Shown: in pieces, positions 27,293 through 36,344 of the stretch
Layout of the letters: every line of letters begins with the position of its first letter
Numbering within the stretch: position 1 is the stretch's first letter
Notes under the pieces: generated by a model
Database searches by the model: none
What the model was told of the DNA's origin: nothing
Seen by the model: only the letters and a program-made list of their open reading frames with translations
Made by a program: the position numbers and the translations under genes
Assembly: GCF_900156075.1 (NCBI RefSeq)
Contig: NZ_FTMM01000013.1
Span: 25,617 to 89,616 of the forward strand
DNA length: 64,000 nucleotides
Direction: 5' to 3'
DNA from: Chryseobacterium sp. RU37D
GTDB taxonomy: Bacteria; Bacteroidota; Bacteroidia; Flavobacteriales; Weeksellaceae

Positions 27293-27967
27293 TTAGGAAA
27301 TCCATTTGTATCCGGTTCCATAAACTGTTTTTAAATAATGATTGCATCCTGCATCATAAAGCTTCTTTTTTAAATTTTTAATGTGCGCATACACAAAATC
27401 ATGATTGTCGAGCATATCTGCGAAATCACCAGACAAATGTTCTGCTAAAGTACTTTTGGAAATGACTTTGTTTCTATTTCCAATGAAGTAAATAAGCAGA
27501 TCAAACTCCTTTTTGGTAAGCTCAATTACTTGATTGTTAATAGAAACCGTTTTGGCTAAAAGATTTATCTGTAACTCATTTTGAGTGACTGTATTTGAAT
27601 TATTAAATTGTTTTCTACGGATAATAGAGTAGATTCTTGCCATTAACTCAGAAAGATGGAATGGCTTAGTAAGATAATCATCGGCTCCCATTTGCAGTCC
27701 CATTATTTTATCATCCAGTGCGTTTTTTGCAGAAACGATAATGACACCATCCTGTTTATTTTCTTTTCTTAAAGCTTCTAAAATAGCAAGACCATTTCCA
27801 TCAGGAAGCATAATATCTAAAATGATACAGGCATAATCAAACGTCTCTATTTTGTTCATAGCCTCATGAAAAGTAAAAGCGAATTCACATAAATAGCTTT
27901 TTTCAGATAGGTATTCAGCAATACTTTTAGATAGTTCCGACTCGTCTTCTATAATTAAAATTTTCAT
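27293..27967 (-). CDS. OmpR-family response regulator
   Basis: The 224 residues comprise a receiver domain (acidic pair EDE, phosphoacceptor Asp in CIILDIMLPDGNG, Lys in DDYLTKPF) and a C-terminal winged helix (TKKEFDLLIYFIGNRNKVISKSTLAEH and HIKNLKKKLYDAG). It is the first gene of the unit regulator-kinase-PAP2-TauE. A palindrome TGTATTAATACA lies just upstream of its start and could be an autoregulatory operator. Confidence 0.95.
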   Translation of the reverse strand: MKILIIEDESELSKSIAEYLSEKSYLCEFAFTFHEAMNKIETFDYACIILDIMLPDGNGLAILEALRKENKQDGVIIVSAKNALDDKIMGLQMGADDYLTKPFHLSELMARIYSIIRRKQFNNSNTVTQNELQINLLAKTVSINNQVIELTKKEFDLLIYFIGNRNKVISKSTLAEHLSGDFADMLDNHDFVYAHIKNLKKKLYDAGCNHYLKTVYGTGYKWIS

Positions 27968-27975
27968 ATTGCTAA

Positions 27976-27987
27976 TGTATTAATACA
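27976..27987. promoter_or_regulatory. 12-bp palindrome upstream of the response regulator
   Basis: TGTATTAATACA is a perfect palindrome 9 bases upstream of the regulator's ATG. It could be an operator, but AT-rich palindromes also arise by chance. Confidence 0.25.
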
Positions 27988-28030
27988 ATTTTGAAGAAAT
28001 TTTGAATACAGTTTTTATTATTTGACCTTG

Positions 28031-29716
28031 TTACTCCACCGCCACAGAATCATCTCCACGGCCATCTGCAACCGCATGAATATTTCCGTTATCATCTATC
28101 AGGATGATTTCCGTTCTTCCGATCTGGTTCCATTTTTCAGCTTTGTAGCCTAATTTTTCTAAATCTTTAATGGTTGTTTCAGGAAAATTCTTTTCAAAAG
28201 CAACTGTTTCAGGAAGCCATTGATGATGGAATTTAGGAGCGTTAACAGAAATATTGGCATTCAATTTAAAATCAACAACATCTACAATCGATTGGTAAAC
28301 AGAAGTTGGAATTGTTGTTCCGCCCGGAGTTCCCACAACCATATACGGTTTTCCGTTTTTCAATACAATTGTTGGAGTCATCGAAGAAAGCATTCTTTTA
28401 TTAGGCTGAATAGAATTTGCCTCACCGCCGACAGCTCCAAACATATTCGGAACACCTGGCTTTATGGAGAAATCGTCCATTTCATTATTTAAGAAAAATC
28501 CGGCTCCGGAAACGACAACTTTGCTTCCGTATAAACCATTCAATGTTGTGGTAACTGCCGCTGCATTTCCATCTTTGTCGATCACGGAAATATGAGTCGT
28601 TTGAGTAGATTCTTTAGGCTGTTTAATGATTTTACCTACTTCCGAGCTTGGTGTAGCTTTATTAAAACTGAAATTTTTCCATCTGTTTTTCAGATAATCA
28701 TCAGAAATTAAATAGGAAGTTTTGTCCTGGATGAAATCCGGATCACCCATATATTCAGCTCTGTCCGCGTAAGCTCTTCTTTCGGCTTCTACCATAATCT
28801 GAACTGCTTTTGTTGAATTCTGTTGATATTTTTCTAAATTTTCATAACCCGCCATTTTCAGCATTTGAGCCAGTAAAATTCCGCCACTGGAAGGTAGTGG
28901 CATAGAAACGACATTATTTCCTTTATAATCGAACTCAATTGGTTTTCTTTCAGCTACTTTATAGTTTTTAAGATCTTCCAAAGTGATAATTCCGTTTCCT
29001 TTTTTCATTTCAGAAACCAAAAGATCGGCAGTTTTTCCGTCATAAAATCCTTTTAAACCTAATTTTTGAATTAATTTTAAAGTTTCCGCCAGTTCTTTCT
29101 GAATTAAAAGATCACCCGCTTTCCACGGAATATTTTTAACGAAAACAGTTGAAGATTGATTGTGCTTTTGGAAATATTCTTTATTTGAATTCAGTAAACT
29201 CGCTTCCTGCTCGGTAATGGCAAATCCTCTTTCGGCTAAATCAATCGCAGGCTGAATCAATTGATCCATAGGAAGTTTGCAATGTTTTAAAGTTGCGAAA
29301 AATCCTGCCACACTTCCAGGAACTCCCACTGCGAGCCTTCCGTTTTGGGAAAGATCTGTATTGGCTTTTCCGTTTTTGTCCACGTACATATCGTGTGTGG
29401 CTTTTTTTGGAGCGGTTTCACGATAATCAATGGTAAATTTTTCTCCGTTATTTTTTACACCCACTAAAAATCCGCCGCCGCCAATGTTTCCAGCCTGAGG
29501 ATAAACTACCGCCAAAGCATATTGTGTCGCAACAATTGCATCGTAGGCGTTTCCTCCCATTTTCAAAACTTTTGCTCCGGCTTCACTGGCTAACGGATGT
29601 GCGGAAACAACAACACCTTTATTCTTTACTTTTACTTCCTTTACAATAGTAATGTCAGTGTATTGTGCTGATAATGTGGTAGAAATTAGAATTAGTGAAA
29701 TAATAATCTTTTTCAT
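28031..29716 (-). CDS. ggt: gamma-glutamyltransferase
   Basis: GGT is a secreted N-terminal-nucleophile hydrolase that cleaves glutathione and other gamma-glutamyl compounds. The 561 residues start with a signal peptide (ISLILISTTLSAQ). The precursor is cleaved before the catalytic Thr of TTHISVIDKDGNAAA, giving large and small subunits. VVSAHPLASEAG, GNIGGGGFLVG, LPSSGGILL and the small-subunit GTPGGTTIPTSVYQ are family motifs. It is transcribed alone, divergently from L-threonine dehydrogenase. Confidence 0.95.
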   Translation of the reverse strand: MKKIIISLILISTTLSAQYTDITIVKEVKVKNKGVVVSAHPLASEAGAKVLKMGGNAYDAIVATQYALAVVYPQAGNIGGGGFLVGVKNNGEKFTIDYRETAPKKATHDMYVDKNGKANTDLSQNGRLAVGVPGSVAGFFATLKHCKLPMDQLIQPAIDLAERGFAITEQEASLLNSNKEYFQKHNQSSTVFVKNIPWKAGDLLIQKELAETLKLIQKLGLKGFYDGKTADLLVSEMKKGNGIITLEDLKNYKVAERKPIEFDYKGNNVVSMPLPSSGGILLAQMLKMAGYENLEKYQQNSTKAVQIMVEAERRAYADRAEYMGDPDFIQDKTSYLISDDYLKNRWKNFSFNKATPSSEVGKIIKQPKESTQTTHISVIDKDGNAAAVTTTLNGLYGSKVVVSGAGFFLNNEMDDFSIKPGVPNMFGAVGGEANSIQPNKRMLSSMTPTIVLKNGKPYMVVGTPGGTTIPTSVYQSIVDVVDFKLNANISVNAPKFHHQWLPETVAFEKNFPETTIKDLEKLGYKAEKWNQIGRTEIILIDDNGNIHAVADGRGDDSVAVE

Positions 29717-29772
29717 TTGGAATTTTTGTATCCGAATTTACAATTTTGTTTTAAGATAGTGTACAAAATATT

Positions 29773-29780
29773 TACTTTTG
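29773..29780 (+). promoter_or_regulatory. -7 promoter box for L-threonine dehydrogenase
   Basis: TACTTTTG matches TAnnTTTG and lies 26 bases before the ATG at 29807. Confidence 0.55.
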
Positions 29781-29806
29781 CTTTTCATCAACTAATAAAA
29801 GTAAAA

Positions 29807-30772
29807 ATGGAATCCCACACAGAAAGAATACTTATTACAGGTGCTTTAGGACAAATCGGCACCGAACTTACGAACAGGCTTGTTGAAATTCATGGCGCAG
29901 ATAATGTGGTTGCATCCGGTCTCGACAGGTGGCAAAAGGGAATTACTTCTGCAGGCCACTATGAAAGAATGGACGTTACCAATTCCCAATTGGTAAGGCA
30001 GGTGATCAAAGATTACGAGATTACGACGGTTTATCATTTGGCTTCATTATTGTCGGGTACTTCAGAAAAGCAGCCTATTTTCGCCTGGAAATTAAATCTT
30101 GAACCATTGCTTCATTTTTGTGAATTAGCAAAGGAAGGGCTTATTCAAAAGATTTTCTGGCCAAGTTCAATTGCCGTATTTGGAAAGGGTATTCCAAAGC
30201 ATAACGTGGGACAGGACGTGGTTTTAAATCCTACAACGGTTTATGGAATTTCAAAAATGGCAGGAGAGAAGTGGTGCGAATATTATTTCGATAAGCATGG
30301 AGTAGATGTAAGAAGTATCCGCTATCCTGGTTTGATTTCATGGAAAACTCCTGCAGGTGGAGGAACGACAGATTATGCGGTTGAGATTTTCTATGAAGCT
30401 ATTGAAGAAGGAAAATACACAAGTTTCATTTCAGAAAATACAGGAATGCCGATGTTGTACATGGATGATGCCATCAACGCAACGTTGAAATTGATGGAGG
30501 CTCCGAAAGAAAGTCTTACGGTTCGTTCGTCTTATAATTTGGGCGGAATGTCTTTCACTCCAAAAGAATTAGCGGAAGAGATCAAGAAAGAAATTCCAGG
30601 TTTTGAGATCGATTATAAACCTGATTTCAGACAGCAGATCGCAGATTCTTGGCCGGCTTCGATTGATGATTCTGTAGCGAAAAAAGACTGGGGATTAGCT
30701 TATGATTTTGGGATTTCTGAAATGACAAAAGATATGATCAAAAATCTTAAAGTGAAATTAAGGAAAAATTAA
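29807..30772 (+). CDS. L-threonine 3-dehydrogenase, short-chain (epimerase-like) type
   Basis: The start MESHTERILITGALGQIG was chosen; the 30 codons before it run through the promoter. The 321-residue extended SDR protein has the NAD-binding GALGQIG, the catalytic Tyr-x3-Lys YGISK, and the strongly conserved FWPSSIAVFG and PGLISWKTPAGGGTTDYAVEIF segments of the L-threonine dehydrogenases known from Flavobacteria such as Flavobacterium frigidimaris. It oxidises threonine to 2-amino-3-ketobutyrate. A UDP-sugar epimerase is the alternative and less likely. Confidence 0.9.
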   Translation: MESHTERILITGALGQIGTELTNRLVEIHGADNVVASGLDRWQKGITSAGHYERMDVTNSQLVRQVIKDYEITTVYHLASLLSGTSEKQPIFAWKLNLEPLLHFCELAKEGLIQKIFWPSSIAVFGKGIPKHNVGQDVVLNPTTVYGISKMAGEKWCEYYFDKHGVDVRSIRYPGLISWKTPAGGGTTDYAVEIFYEAIEEGKYTSFISENTGMPMLYMDDAINATLKLMEAPKESLTVRSSYNLGGMSFTPKELAEEIKKEIPGFEIDYKPDFRQQIADSWPASIDDSVAKKDWGLAYDFGISEMTKDMIKNLKVKLRKN

Positions 30773-30856
30773 CAATTTAAAGTTAATGTTTAATTAATTT
30801 TGTGTTTAACTTCTGATTATCAATTATTTTAATTATTTATCTAAAATTAAGTTTAA

Positions 30857-31609
30857 ATGGTGTTGTTGACTTTCAATATAATAAATGTAAATGCTGATTG
30901 TAAAAATGAAGTGAGAATTTCCAATGATGAAAAGGTGAAAATTACCATTGATAACACAAAAGCAATTCTAAGAATTTTAGATATTCATGATATAAAGGTG
31001 AGCTTTTTTGTTGAAATTTCTTTAACAGAAAAACTTCATGATCTGATAAAAGCAATTTCATCCAAGGGGCATGAAATTGCTTTTTACAATAAAAATTCAA
31101 ATAGTAAGGAAATTGAAAATGCCAAGAAATCTGTTCAGGAATTGTTAGAAAAACAGATCAAAGGGATTCGCCAGAAAGATGTGAAATTGAATCATGAGGA
31201 TTTAAAATTTTTAGAATTTAACTATGTTTCTAATATCGATAATGCGAATATTCTTTTTCCTTTTAAACGTCTCAAAAGAAATACAGAGATCATCGAAGAA
31301 GAAGGAATAAGTATTGTTCCGGAAAGTATTTCGCCGTATAGCCAGCTGCCGTATAATGACTTTGTTTTCCAGATGCTGCCAATGAATTATTATGAAAGTA
31401 TGGTTTTTGAAACCCTGAAGAAAGATGATTTTGTACTGATTTATTTGAATTCCTGGCAGTTTACAGATTTCAGCAAATATAAATTTAATATTCCTTTATA
31501 CAGACGCCTGAATTCAGGCAAAAAAATGGAGGACAAATTAGATGCCCTCCTTACTTGGATCAACGAGAAAGAAATGGCTACTTCCCGTATGAAAGATTAT
31601 ATTTTTTAG
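30857..31609 (+). CDS. NodB-like (polysaccharide deacetylase fold) protein, probably inactive
   Basis: The 250 residues resemble the polysaccharide deacetylase fold. VSFFVEISLTEKLHDLIKAI followed by SKGHEIAFY matches the second strand and GHE turn. VQELLEKQIKGIRQ matches the FR segment, and a C-terminal VLIYLNSWQF stands where the family often has a HPWEF. The catalytic Asp pair of the first motif is not present in TFNIINVNADCKN, and the His-x3-His motif has lost its second His. It therefore seems a degenerate, non-catalytic member. No signal peptide was seen. It lies between threonine dehydrogenase and a convergent phosphoesterase gene. Confidence 0.55.
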   Translation: MVLLTFNIINVNADCKNEVRISNDEKVKITIDNTKAILRILDIHDIKVSFFVEISLTEKLHDLIKAISSKGHEIAFYNKNSNSKEIENAKKSVQELLEKQIKGIRQKDVKLNHEDLKFLEFNYVSNIDNANILFPFKRLKRNTEIIEEEGISIVPESISPYSQLPYNDFVFQMLPMNYYESMVFETLKKDDFVLIYLNSWQFTDFSKYKFNIPLYRRLNSGKKMEDKLDALLTWINEKEMATSRMKDYIF

Positions 31610-31671
31610 GTTGCAGGAATTAGGTTTTTTTGGTAAAGACTTTAAACCTAAAAATTCTGAACCCTATATTT

Positions 31672-32877
31672 TTAAGCCAATTCAAAAAGCGTTATTTCTG
31701 GCAAAACACCAACTCTTCCCGGATATCCTAACACTCCGAAACCTCGGTTTACATACAGCATTTTTCCTTCGCTTTCGTATAAATCGGCCCATTTTGGATA
31801 TTTGTACTGTACCGGGGACCATTTTACATTTTTCAAATCCAGACCAAACTGCATTCCATGTGTATGACCCGAAAGCGTTAAATGAATATCTGTTGGGTGT
31901 TTTTTAACCACGTAATCGAAGTGGGTAGGATCGTGGCTCATCAAAATCTTTGTGGCGTCTTTAGGCACATCTTTTAAAGCTTCATCCAATCTCCCGAATT
32001 GTGGGAAAGGCTTCAACCCCCAGTTTTCAACGCCAAGAATGTATAGTTTTTCGCCATTTTTCTCAATGATTCGGTGTTCGTTTCGGAGCATATCAAAACC
32101 GGCTTGTCTTTCGTAATTGATCAGGGTGTCTAGATTTTTCTTTTTTGCATCAAGGGAAGCCCATGTTACGTAATCACCATAATCGTGGTTTCCAAGTACA
32201 GCAAATTTGCCATCTTTCGCTTTAATTTTAGAAAATAGAGGAATAAACGGTTTGAATTCTTCAGCGACATTATTCACCATATCTCCTGTGAATAAAACAA
32301 GATCAGGATGTTGTTCATTAATTAAACTAATCGCGTGTTCTAATTTACTCGGATCAGAAAAGCTTCCGCTGTGAACATCTGAAATCTGTAAGATTTTGTA
32401 GCCCTTGAAGCTTTTCGGAAGATTTTTAAAATTAATTCTTACTCTTCTTACTTTGTGGCGGTATTTACCAAATGTGATTCCGTCGATGAAAAGAGCAGAA
32501 AGTACACCTCCCAAGCCTAATCCTACCAGACTCAGGAATTTTCTTCTTTCAGGAAAAAAATTTTCTCTTGGGCTTGCAAATCCTACTAAATATCTTCCCG
32601 TTCTGAAAATATCATCAATTAATAAAAACAAAACAACGAAAATTTTAGGTAAAATAAATACCAAAAACAGCGAGATCATAATCTGCATTCTCATCGTACT
32701 TCTGTCTGATTTTTGGATATGTGTGATTTCGTATGCGAAAAGCCCGTAAACGCCTAAAGTTATAACCCAATATCCGAGTCTGATCCAAAAATTATCCGTT
32801 AATGTTCTTATAGCCTGATAGATATAAAATTCTAATAACAGAAATACAGATGCGATTATTAAAAAATTTCTTTGCAT
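31672..32877 (-). CDS. membrane-anchored metallophosphoesterase
   Basis: The start MQRNFLIIASVFLLLEF leads into about four membrane helices over the first 130 residues. A calcineurin-like catalytic domain follows, with QISDVHSGSFSD, VLFTGDMVNN, AVLGNHDYGDYV, MSHDPTHFD and LSGHTHGMQFG, the full set of metal ligands. It resembles YkuE/YaeI-type enzymes, some of which act on UDP-diacylglucosamine or other lipids. The substrate is unknown. A terminator separates it from the ketosynthase gene upstream on the same strand. Confidence 0.88.
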   Translation of the reverse strand: MQRNFLIIASVFLLLEFYIYQAIRTLTDNFWIRLGYWVITLGVYGLFAYEITHIQKSDRSTMRMQIMISLFLVFILPKIFVVLFLLIDDIFRTGRYLVGFASPRENFFPERRKFLSLVGLGLGGVLSALFIDGITFGKYRHKVRRVRINFKNLPKSFKGYKILQISDVHSGSFSDPSKLEHAISLINEQHPDLVLFTGDMVNNVAEEFKPFIPLFSKIKAKDGKFAVLGNHDYGDYVTWASLDAKKKNLDTLINYERQAGFDMLRNEHRIIEKNGEKLYILGVENWGLKPFPQFGRLDEALKDVPKDATKILMSHDPTHFDYVVKKHPTDIHLTLSGHTHGMQFGLDLKNVKWSPVQYKYPKWADLYESEGKMLYVNRGFGVLGYPGRVGVLPEITLFELA

Positions 32878-32887
32878 AATTAAGTTT

Positions 32888-32925
32888 AAAAAAAGCACAA
32901 AGAATAATTTCCCTGTGCTTTTTTA
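32888..32925 (-). terminator. terminator after the FabH-like gene
   Basis: AAAAGCACA and TGTGCTTTT (32891-32899 and 32914-32922) with a long loop and A/T tails on both sides, in the gap between the ketosynthase gene and the phosphoesterase gene. Confidence 0.7.
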
Positions 32926-32945
32926 TATTTTAAATTAAAATACTA

Positions 32946-34013
32946 TTAAGGAAATCTATAAACGATAGCATTGATGTTCATTCCGGCACCTACCGAAGTC
33001 ATCACAATGTTACCCTTTTCTTTAAACGTTTGACCGTCCATTTTTCCTTTAATTATTAAATCATACATAGTAGGGATAGTGGCTACAGAAGAGTTTCCAA
33101 AATTCTGAATAGTCATAGGAGAGATAGAGTGGTCATAGTCTTTAACGTCATAAAGCTTGTGGAGTCTTTCGATCATGGCATAATCCATCTTAGCATTGGC
33201 TTGGTGGATCAGGATTTTGTCGATATCTTCGATAGATAGATTTGCATCTTCAATAGTCTCTTTAATGGCAGCAGGAACGTTTTTAAGAGCATACTCGTAA
33301 ATTTTTCTTCCCTGCATTCTTACAAATAAACGGGTCTGGTCAGATTCTTTATTGATGGATGGTCCGTTTGCCAGATAATCCATCTCAATACCGTTGTCAC
33401 AAATCGTATTGTGGGCAATAATTCCTACGTTTTCTTCGCCAGTAGCTTTTACCACAACTGCTCCGGCACCGTCTGCGAAGATCATTCTGTTCCTGTCATG
33501 CGGATCCGTTACCCTGCTTAGTGTTTCTGCGCCAATTACTAAGATGGTTTTTGCCACTTTAGCTTTAATCAAATTATCAGCCAGAATCATTGCCTCCACC
33601 CATCCCGGACATCCGAAAAGCATATCGTAAGTTACACATTTTCTGTTTTTAATGCCCAATTTATTCTTTACTCTTGCAGCCATTGTCGGCATGAAGTCTG
33701 CGTATCCGTGTACGGTAACTTCACCGAAATTACTTGCGTAAATAATATAGTCTAATTCTTCCTGATTTATTTTTGCATCTGCAATAGCAATTTTTGCAGC
33801 TTCGTAACCGATCTGTGAGTTGGAAAGGTCATTCTCAATAAACCTTCTGTTTTCTATTTCCGTAATTTCTACAAATTTTGCAATAGTTTCTTCAGCAGGC
33901 TTATCAATCTTGACCCCGTCTTCTGTATAAAACTCTGAACCTAAGAAATAGTCTCTCCCGATAATTCTGCCGGGAAGGTAAGATCCAGAACCAATAATGA
34001 TCGTATTAGGCAT
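32946..34013 (-). CDS. beta-ketoacyl-ACP synthase III family protein
   Basis: This thiolase-fold condensing enzyme of 355 residues has the catalytic Cys in MLFGCPGWVEA (near 125), His in LIHQANAKMDYA and Asn in NFGNSSVATIP, the Cys-His-Asn triad of FabH. It is longer than and distinct from the FabH at 41834, with a longer N-terminal segment (EDGVKIDKPAEETIAKF). It may start a special fatty acid or polyene, or make an alkyl ketone; the neighbours do not tell. It is transcribed alone between a divergent membrane protein gene and its terminator. Confidence 0.85.
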   Translation of the reverse strand: MPNTIIIGSGSYLPGRIIGRDYFLGSEFYTEDGVKIDKPAEETIAKFVEITEIENRRFIENDLSNSQIGYEAAKIAIADAKINQEELDYIIYASNFGEVTVHGYADFMPTMAARVKNKLGIKNRKCVTYDMLFGCPGWVEAMILADNLIKAKVAKTILVIGAETLSRVTDPHDRNRMIFADGAGAVVVKATGEENVGIIAHNTICDNGIEMDYLANGPSINKESDQTRLFVRMQGRKIYEYALKNVPAAIKETIEDANLSIEDIDKILIHQANAKMDYAMIERLHKLYDVKDYDHSISPMTIQNFGNSSVATIPTMYDLIIKGKMDGQTFKEKGNIVMTSVGAGMNINAIVYRFP

Positions 34014-34083
34014 TCGTTTAAATGATTTTTTAAAAATGCAAAGTTAATAATTAATATTAATAACCGAGAATTAAAAATATTAT

Positions 34084-34091
34084 TAAATTTG
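34084..34091 (+). promoter_or_regulatory. -7 promoter box for the 34115 gene / menG / porT unit
   Basis: TAAATTTG fits TAnnTTTG, 23 bases before the ATG at 34115. Confidence 0.55.
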
Positions 34092-34114
34092 CAAAAATTG
34101 TACTTTACAATCTT

Positions 34115-34684
34115 ATGAAAAACAATCCGTCCGTAAAAGGCTTACTTATTGCAATTGTGGCATTTATAATCGCCTTTGGGATCTACTTCCTTTTTTTAGC
34201 CAAAAAGAATTATTATGTAGTGGATAATCCTACTCCGAATATATTTTATTATAAAATAAATAATGGTTCGGAAGGGACGATCGCCGGGGGGCAAACCGTA
34301 AAGGTAGAATTGAATAAAGGAAAAAATTCAATTAAAGTTTTCGACCATAATAAAAAAATACTTTTCGATTCTGCATTTGAAGTGAATAAAATTCGAGGGC
34401 TGATTAATATTGCTCATCAGGATTATTATATTAATGATCAGTTTTACGGATACAATCTTAAAAAAGATTCATTACTTTTGGCGCTTGATAAAACCATGAT
34501 TGACGGCAAAACATATTTTGGAGGAGCGAGACACTTCAACAAATTGTATACTGATGATTTTTACTATAATGTAAACGAAGATTATGATAGGATAATCAAA
34601 AATATACAGCAAGTAGAATCAAGATCAAAAATCTTCAGAAAGCAGGATTACCTTAATTATTATAAAGAATATTACAAGTTTTAA
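34115..34684 (+). CDS. single-pass membrane protein of unknown function
   Basis: The 189-residue protein has one N-terminal membrane helix (about 9-30: LLIAIVAFIIAFGIYFLFLA) followed by a periplasmic or outer domain rich in Tyr and Asn (NPTPNIFYYKINNGS, INIAHQDYYINDQFYGYNLK). I recognise no family. It lies four bases before menG, in one operon with menG and the PorT-like gene. That could connect it to envelope assembly or type IX secretion, but this is only position. Confidence 0.7.
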   Translation: MKNNPSVKGLLIAIVAFIIAFGIYFLFLAKKNYYVVDNPTPNIFYYKINNGSEGTIAGGQTVKVELNKGKNSIKVFDHNKKILFDSAFEVNKIRGLINIAHQDYYINDQFYGYNLKKDSLLLALDKTMIDGKTYFGGARHFNKLYTDDFYYNVNEDYDRIIKNIQQVESRSKIFRKQDYLNYYKEYYKF

Positions 34685-34687
34685 GTT

Positions 34688-35419
34688 TTGACAAAAGATA
34701 TTACCAAAATTACACCCTACAACTCAGAAGCTACGAAGAAGAGCCAGGTAGAGGATATGTTCGACAATATTGCACTGAAATACGATCTTCTGAATCGTGT
34801 ATTATCTCTGAAAATTGATGTTTTGTGGAGGAATACTCTGGTGAAATGGATGAAAAGTGACAATCCGCAGGAAGTGCTGGATGTGGCTACAGGAACAGGA
34901 GATCTTGCCATTACAATACAAAAAGGAACCAATGCTAAAGTAATTGGTTTAGATTTATCGCAACAAATGTTAAATGTTGGCGTTATTAAAATAAAAAAAC
35001 TTAAATTAGACGGCAAAATTTCCATGCAAAAAGGAGATGCAGAAAATTTACCCTTCGAGGACAATAGATTTGATGCTGTTTCCGTTGCATTTGGAGTAAG
35101 GAATTTTGAGAACCTTACCAAAGGTTTGGCAGAATTAAGAAGAGTGGTTAAAGGTAACAAGAGTGTTTACATACTGGAGTTTTCAAAGGTTGAGGGTTTC
35201 TTAGGACCATTTTACATGTTTTACTTCAAAAACATTTTGCCTGCCATCGGCAGGCTGGTTTCTAAAGATAATAGGGCATACACATATCTTCCGGATTCTG
35301 TAAATGCTTTTCCTTTTGGGGAAAAGATGAGACAAATTCTTTTAGATACAGGATTTAAAAAAGTTGAATATAAAAAACTAAGTTTAGGTATAGCCACAAT
35401 TTATAAAGCAACAAAGTAA
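34688..35419 (+). CDS. menG: demethylmenaquinone methyltransferase
   Basis: MenG/UbiE performs the last, SAM-dependent methylation of menaquinone. The start is TTG at 34688, four bases after the previous stop; the frame from there (MTKDITKITPYNSEATKKSQ) looks conserved, and the next Met would remove part of the fold. The 243 residues have VEDMFDNIALKYDLLNRVLS, the SAM loop VLDVATGTGDLA and FDAVSVAFGVRNFENL. Flavobacteriia use menaquinone, hence menG and not ubiE. It is followed by the PorT-like gene after three bases, an arrangement I recall from other Flavobacteriia. Confidence 0.92.
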   Translation: MTKDITKITPYNSEATKKSQVEDMFDNIALKYDLLNRVLSLKIDVLWRNTLVKWMKSDNPQEVLDVATGTGDLAITIQKGTNAKVIGLDLSQQMLNVGVIKIKKLKLDGKISMQKGDAENLPFEDNRFDAVSVAFGVRNFENLTKGLAELRRVVKGNKSVYILEFSKVEGFLGPFYMFYFKNILPAIGRLVSKDNRAYTYLPDSVNAFPFGEKMRQILLDTGFKKVEYKKLSLGIATIYKATK

Positions 35420-35422
35420 CCT

Positions 35423-36205
35423 ATGAATAAATTTTTATTAAAAGCACTGGTTTTAGCCTCAGTAAGTATTGCAATGTTGGCAAACGCGCAATTCAGAACC
35501 CGAAACAGAATGGATAAGTTGGAAGACTTTGACGAGCAGAAATTTAGCTGGGGTTTTTATTTAAGTGGCAACAGGCTAGACTACCGTATCGTTTTGAATC
35601 CTAGATACGGGATGAATAATAATCAGAATCTTGTTACCTCTAAAGAAAGCTATAGCTTCGGTGCCGGTTTGATCGCAAAATGGAGACTGAATGATTTTTT
35701 GGATGTAAGATTAGAACCAGGGTTACAATTTGGTCAGAGACAACTGACATTCAATACGCAATCAAATGACCAATATGCTGCCGGTACTTTGACAAATGAT
35801 CCTTTTATTCCGAGGCCATTGACGGAAAAAGACAAAGTAAGAGACATTAAAACCACTTTGGTAGATGTACCTATACTATTGGAGTTCCACGGAAACAGAT
35901 GGTACAACTCTAGACCGTATGTTGCAGCAGGGGTGAATTATATCGTAAACCTTCAGTCTAATTCAAATTCTACAGATGATAACCTTCAACAGGTTTTCAG
36001 GTCAACAACGCACAATTTTGCATGGTCTGCTGAAATGGGGATACAGTTTTACTTTAATAAATTTAAGCTGACTCCGGCGGTAAGAGGTACATTTATCATG
36101 AATAACGAGATCGTGGCGGATAATGCAACTACACCACCGTACTGGACGGCTGCAATGTCTACCTTACAGACAAGAGCAATATTTTTCGTTCTTAAATTTG
36201 AATAA
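35423..36205 (+). CDS. porT: PorT/SprT-like outer-membrane protein of type IX secretion
   Basis: This 260-residue protein has a signal peptide (LASVSIAMLANAQ) and a small beta-barrel of alternating hydrophobic strands (SWGFYLSGNRLDYRIVLNP, FGAGLIAKWRLNDFLDVRLEPG, RPYVAAGVNYIVN, FAWSAEMGIQFYFNKFKLTPA) ending in an aromatic C-terminus (FVLKFE). PorT of Porphyromonas and SprT of Flavobacterium are needed for type IX secretion and gliding; the position beside menG supports the call. No other type IX gene is in the window, which is normal for this scattered system. Confidence 0.75.
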   Translation: MNKFLLKALVLASVSIAMLANAQFRTRNRMDKLEDFDEQKFSWGFYLSGNRLDYRIVLNPRYGMNNNQNLVTSKESYSFGAGLIAKWRLNDFLDVRLEPGLQFGQRQLTFNTQSNDQYAAGTLTNDPFIPRPLTEKDKVRDIKTTLVDVPILLEFHGNRWYNSRPYVAAGVNYIVNLQSNSNSTDDNLQQVFRSTTHNFAWSAEMGIQFYFNKFKLTPAVRGTFIMNNEIVADNATTPPYWTAAMSTLQTRAIFFVLKFE

Positions 36206-36225
36206 GAAATTAAACTTAAATATGT

Positions 36226-36256
36226 AAAGGAGATACGTTTTGTATCTCCTTTTTTA
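36226..36256 (+). terminator. terminator after porT
   Basis: AAAGGAGATAC and GTATCTCCTTT (36226-36236 and 36242-36252) form an 11-bp stem, followed by a T run. Confidence 0.9.
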
Positions 36257-36285
36257 TTGGAAATGTCAAAATATAGAGCGTTTTA

Positions 36286-36317
36286 TTTTTGTTAGTATTA
36301 ATATTTTGTTATTTTTG
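36286..36317 (+). promoter_or_regulatory. promoter of the coiled-coil/zapA/6S unit
   Basis: TTTTTG at 36286-36291, 18 bases, then TATTTTTG at 36310-36317, a good -33/-7 pair, 27 bases before the ATG at 36345. Confidence 0.65.
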
Positions 36318-36344
36318 CTAATAGTTAGAATATACAAACCTGAA

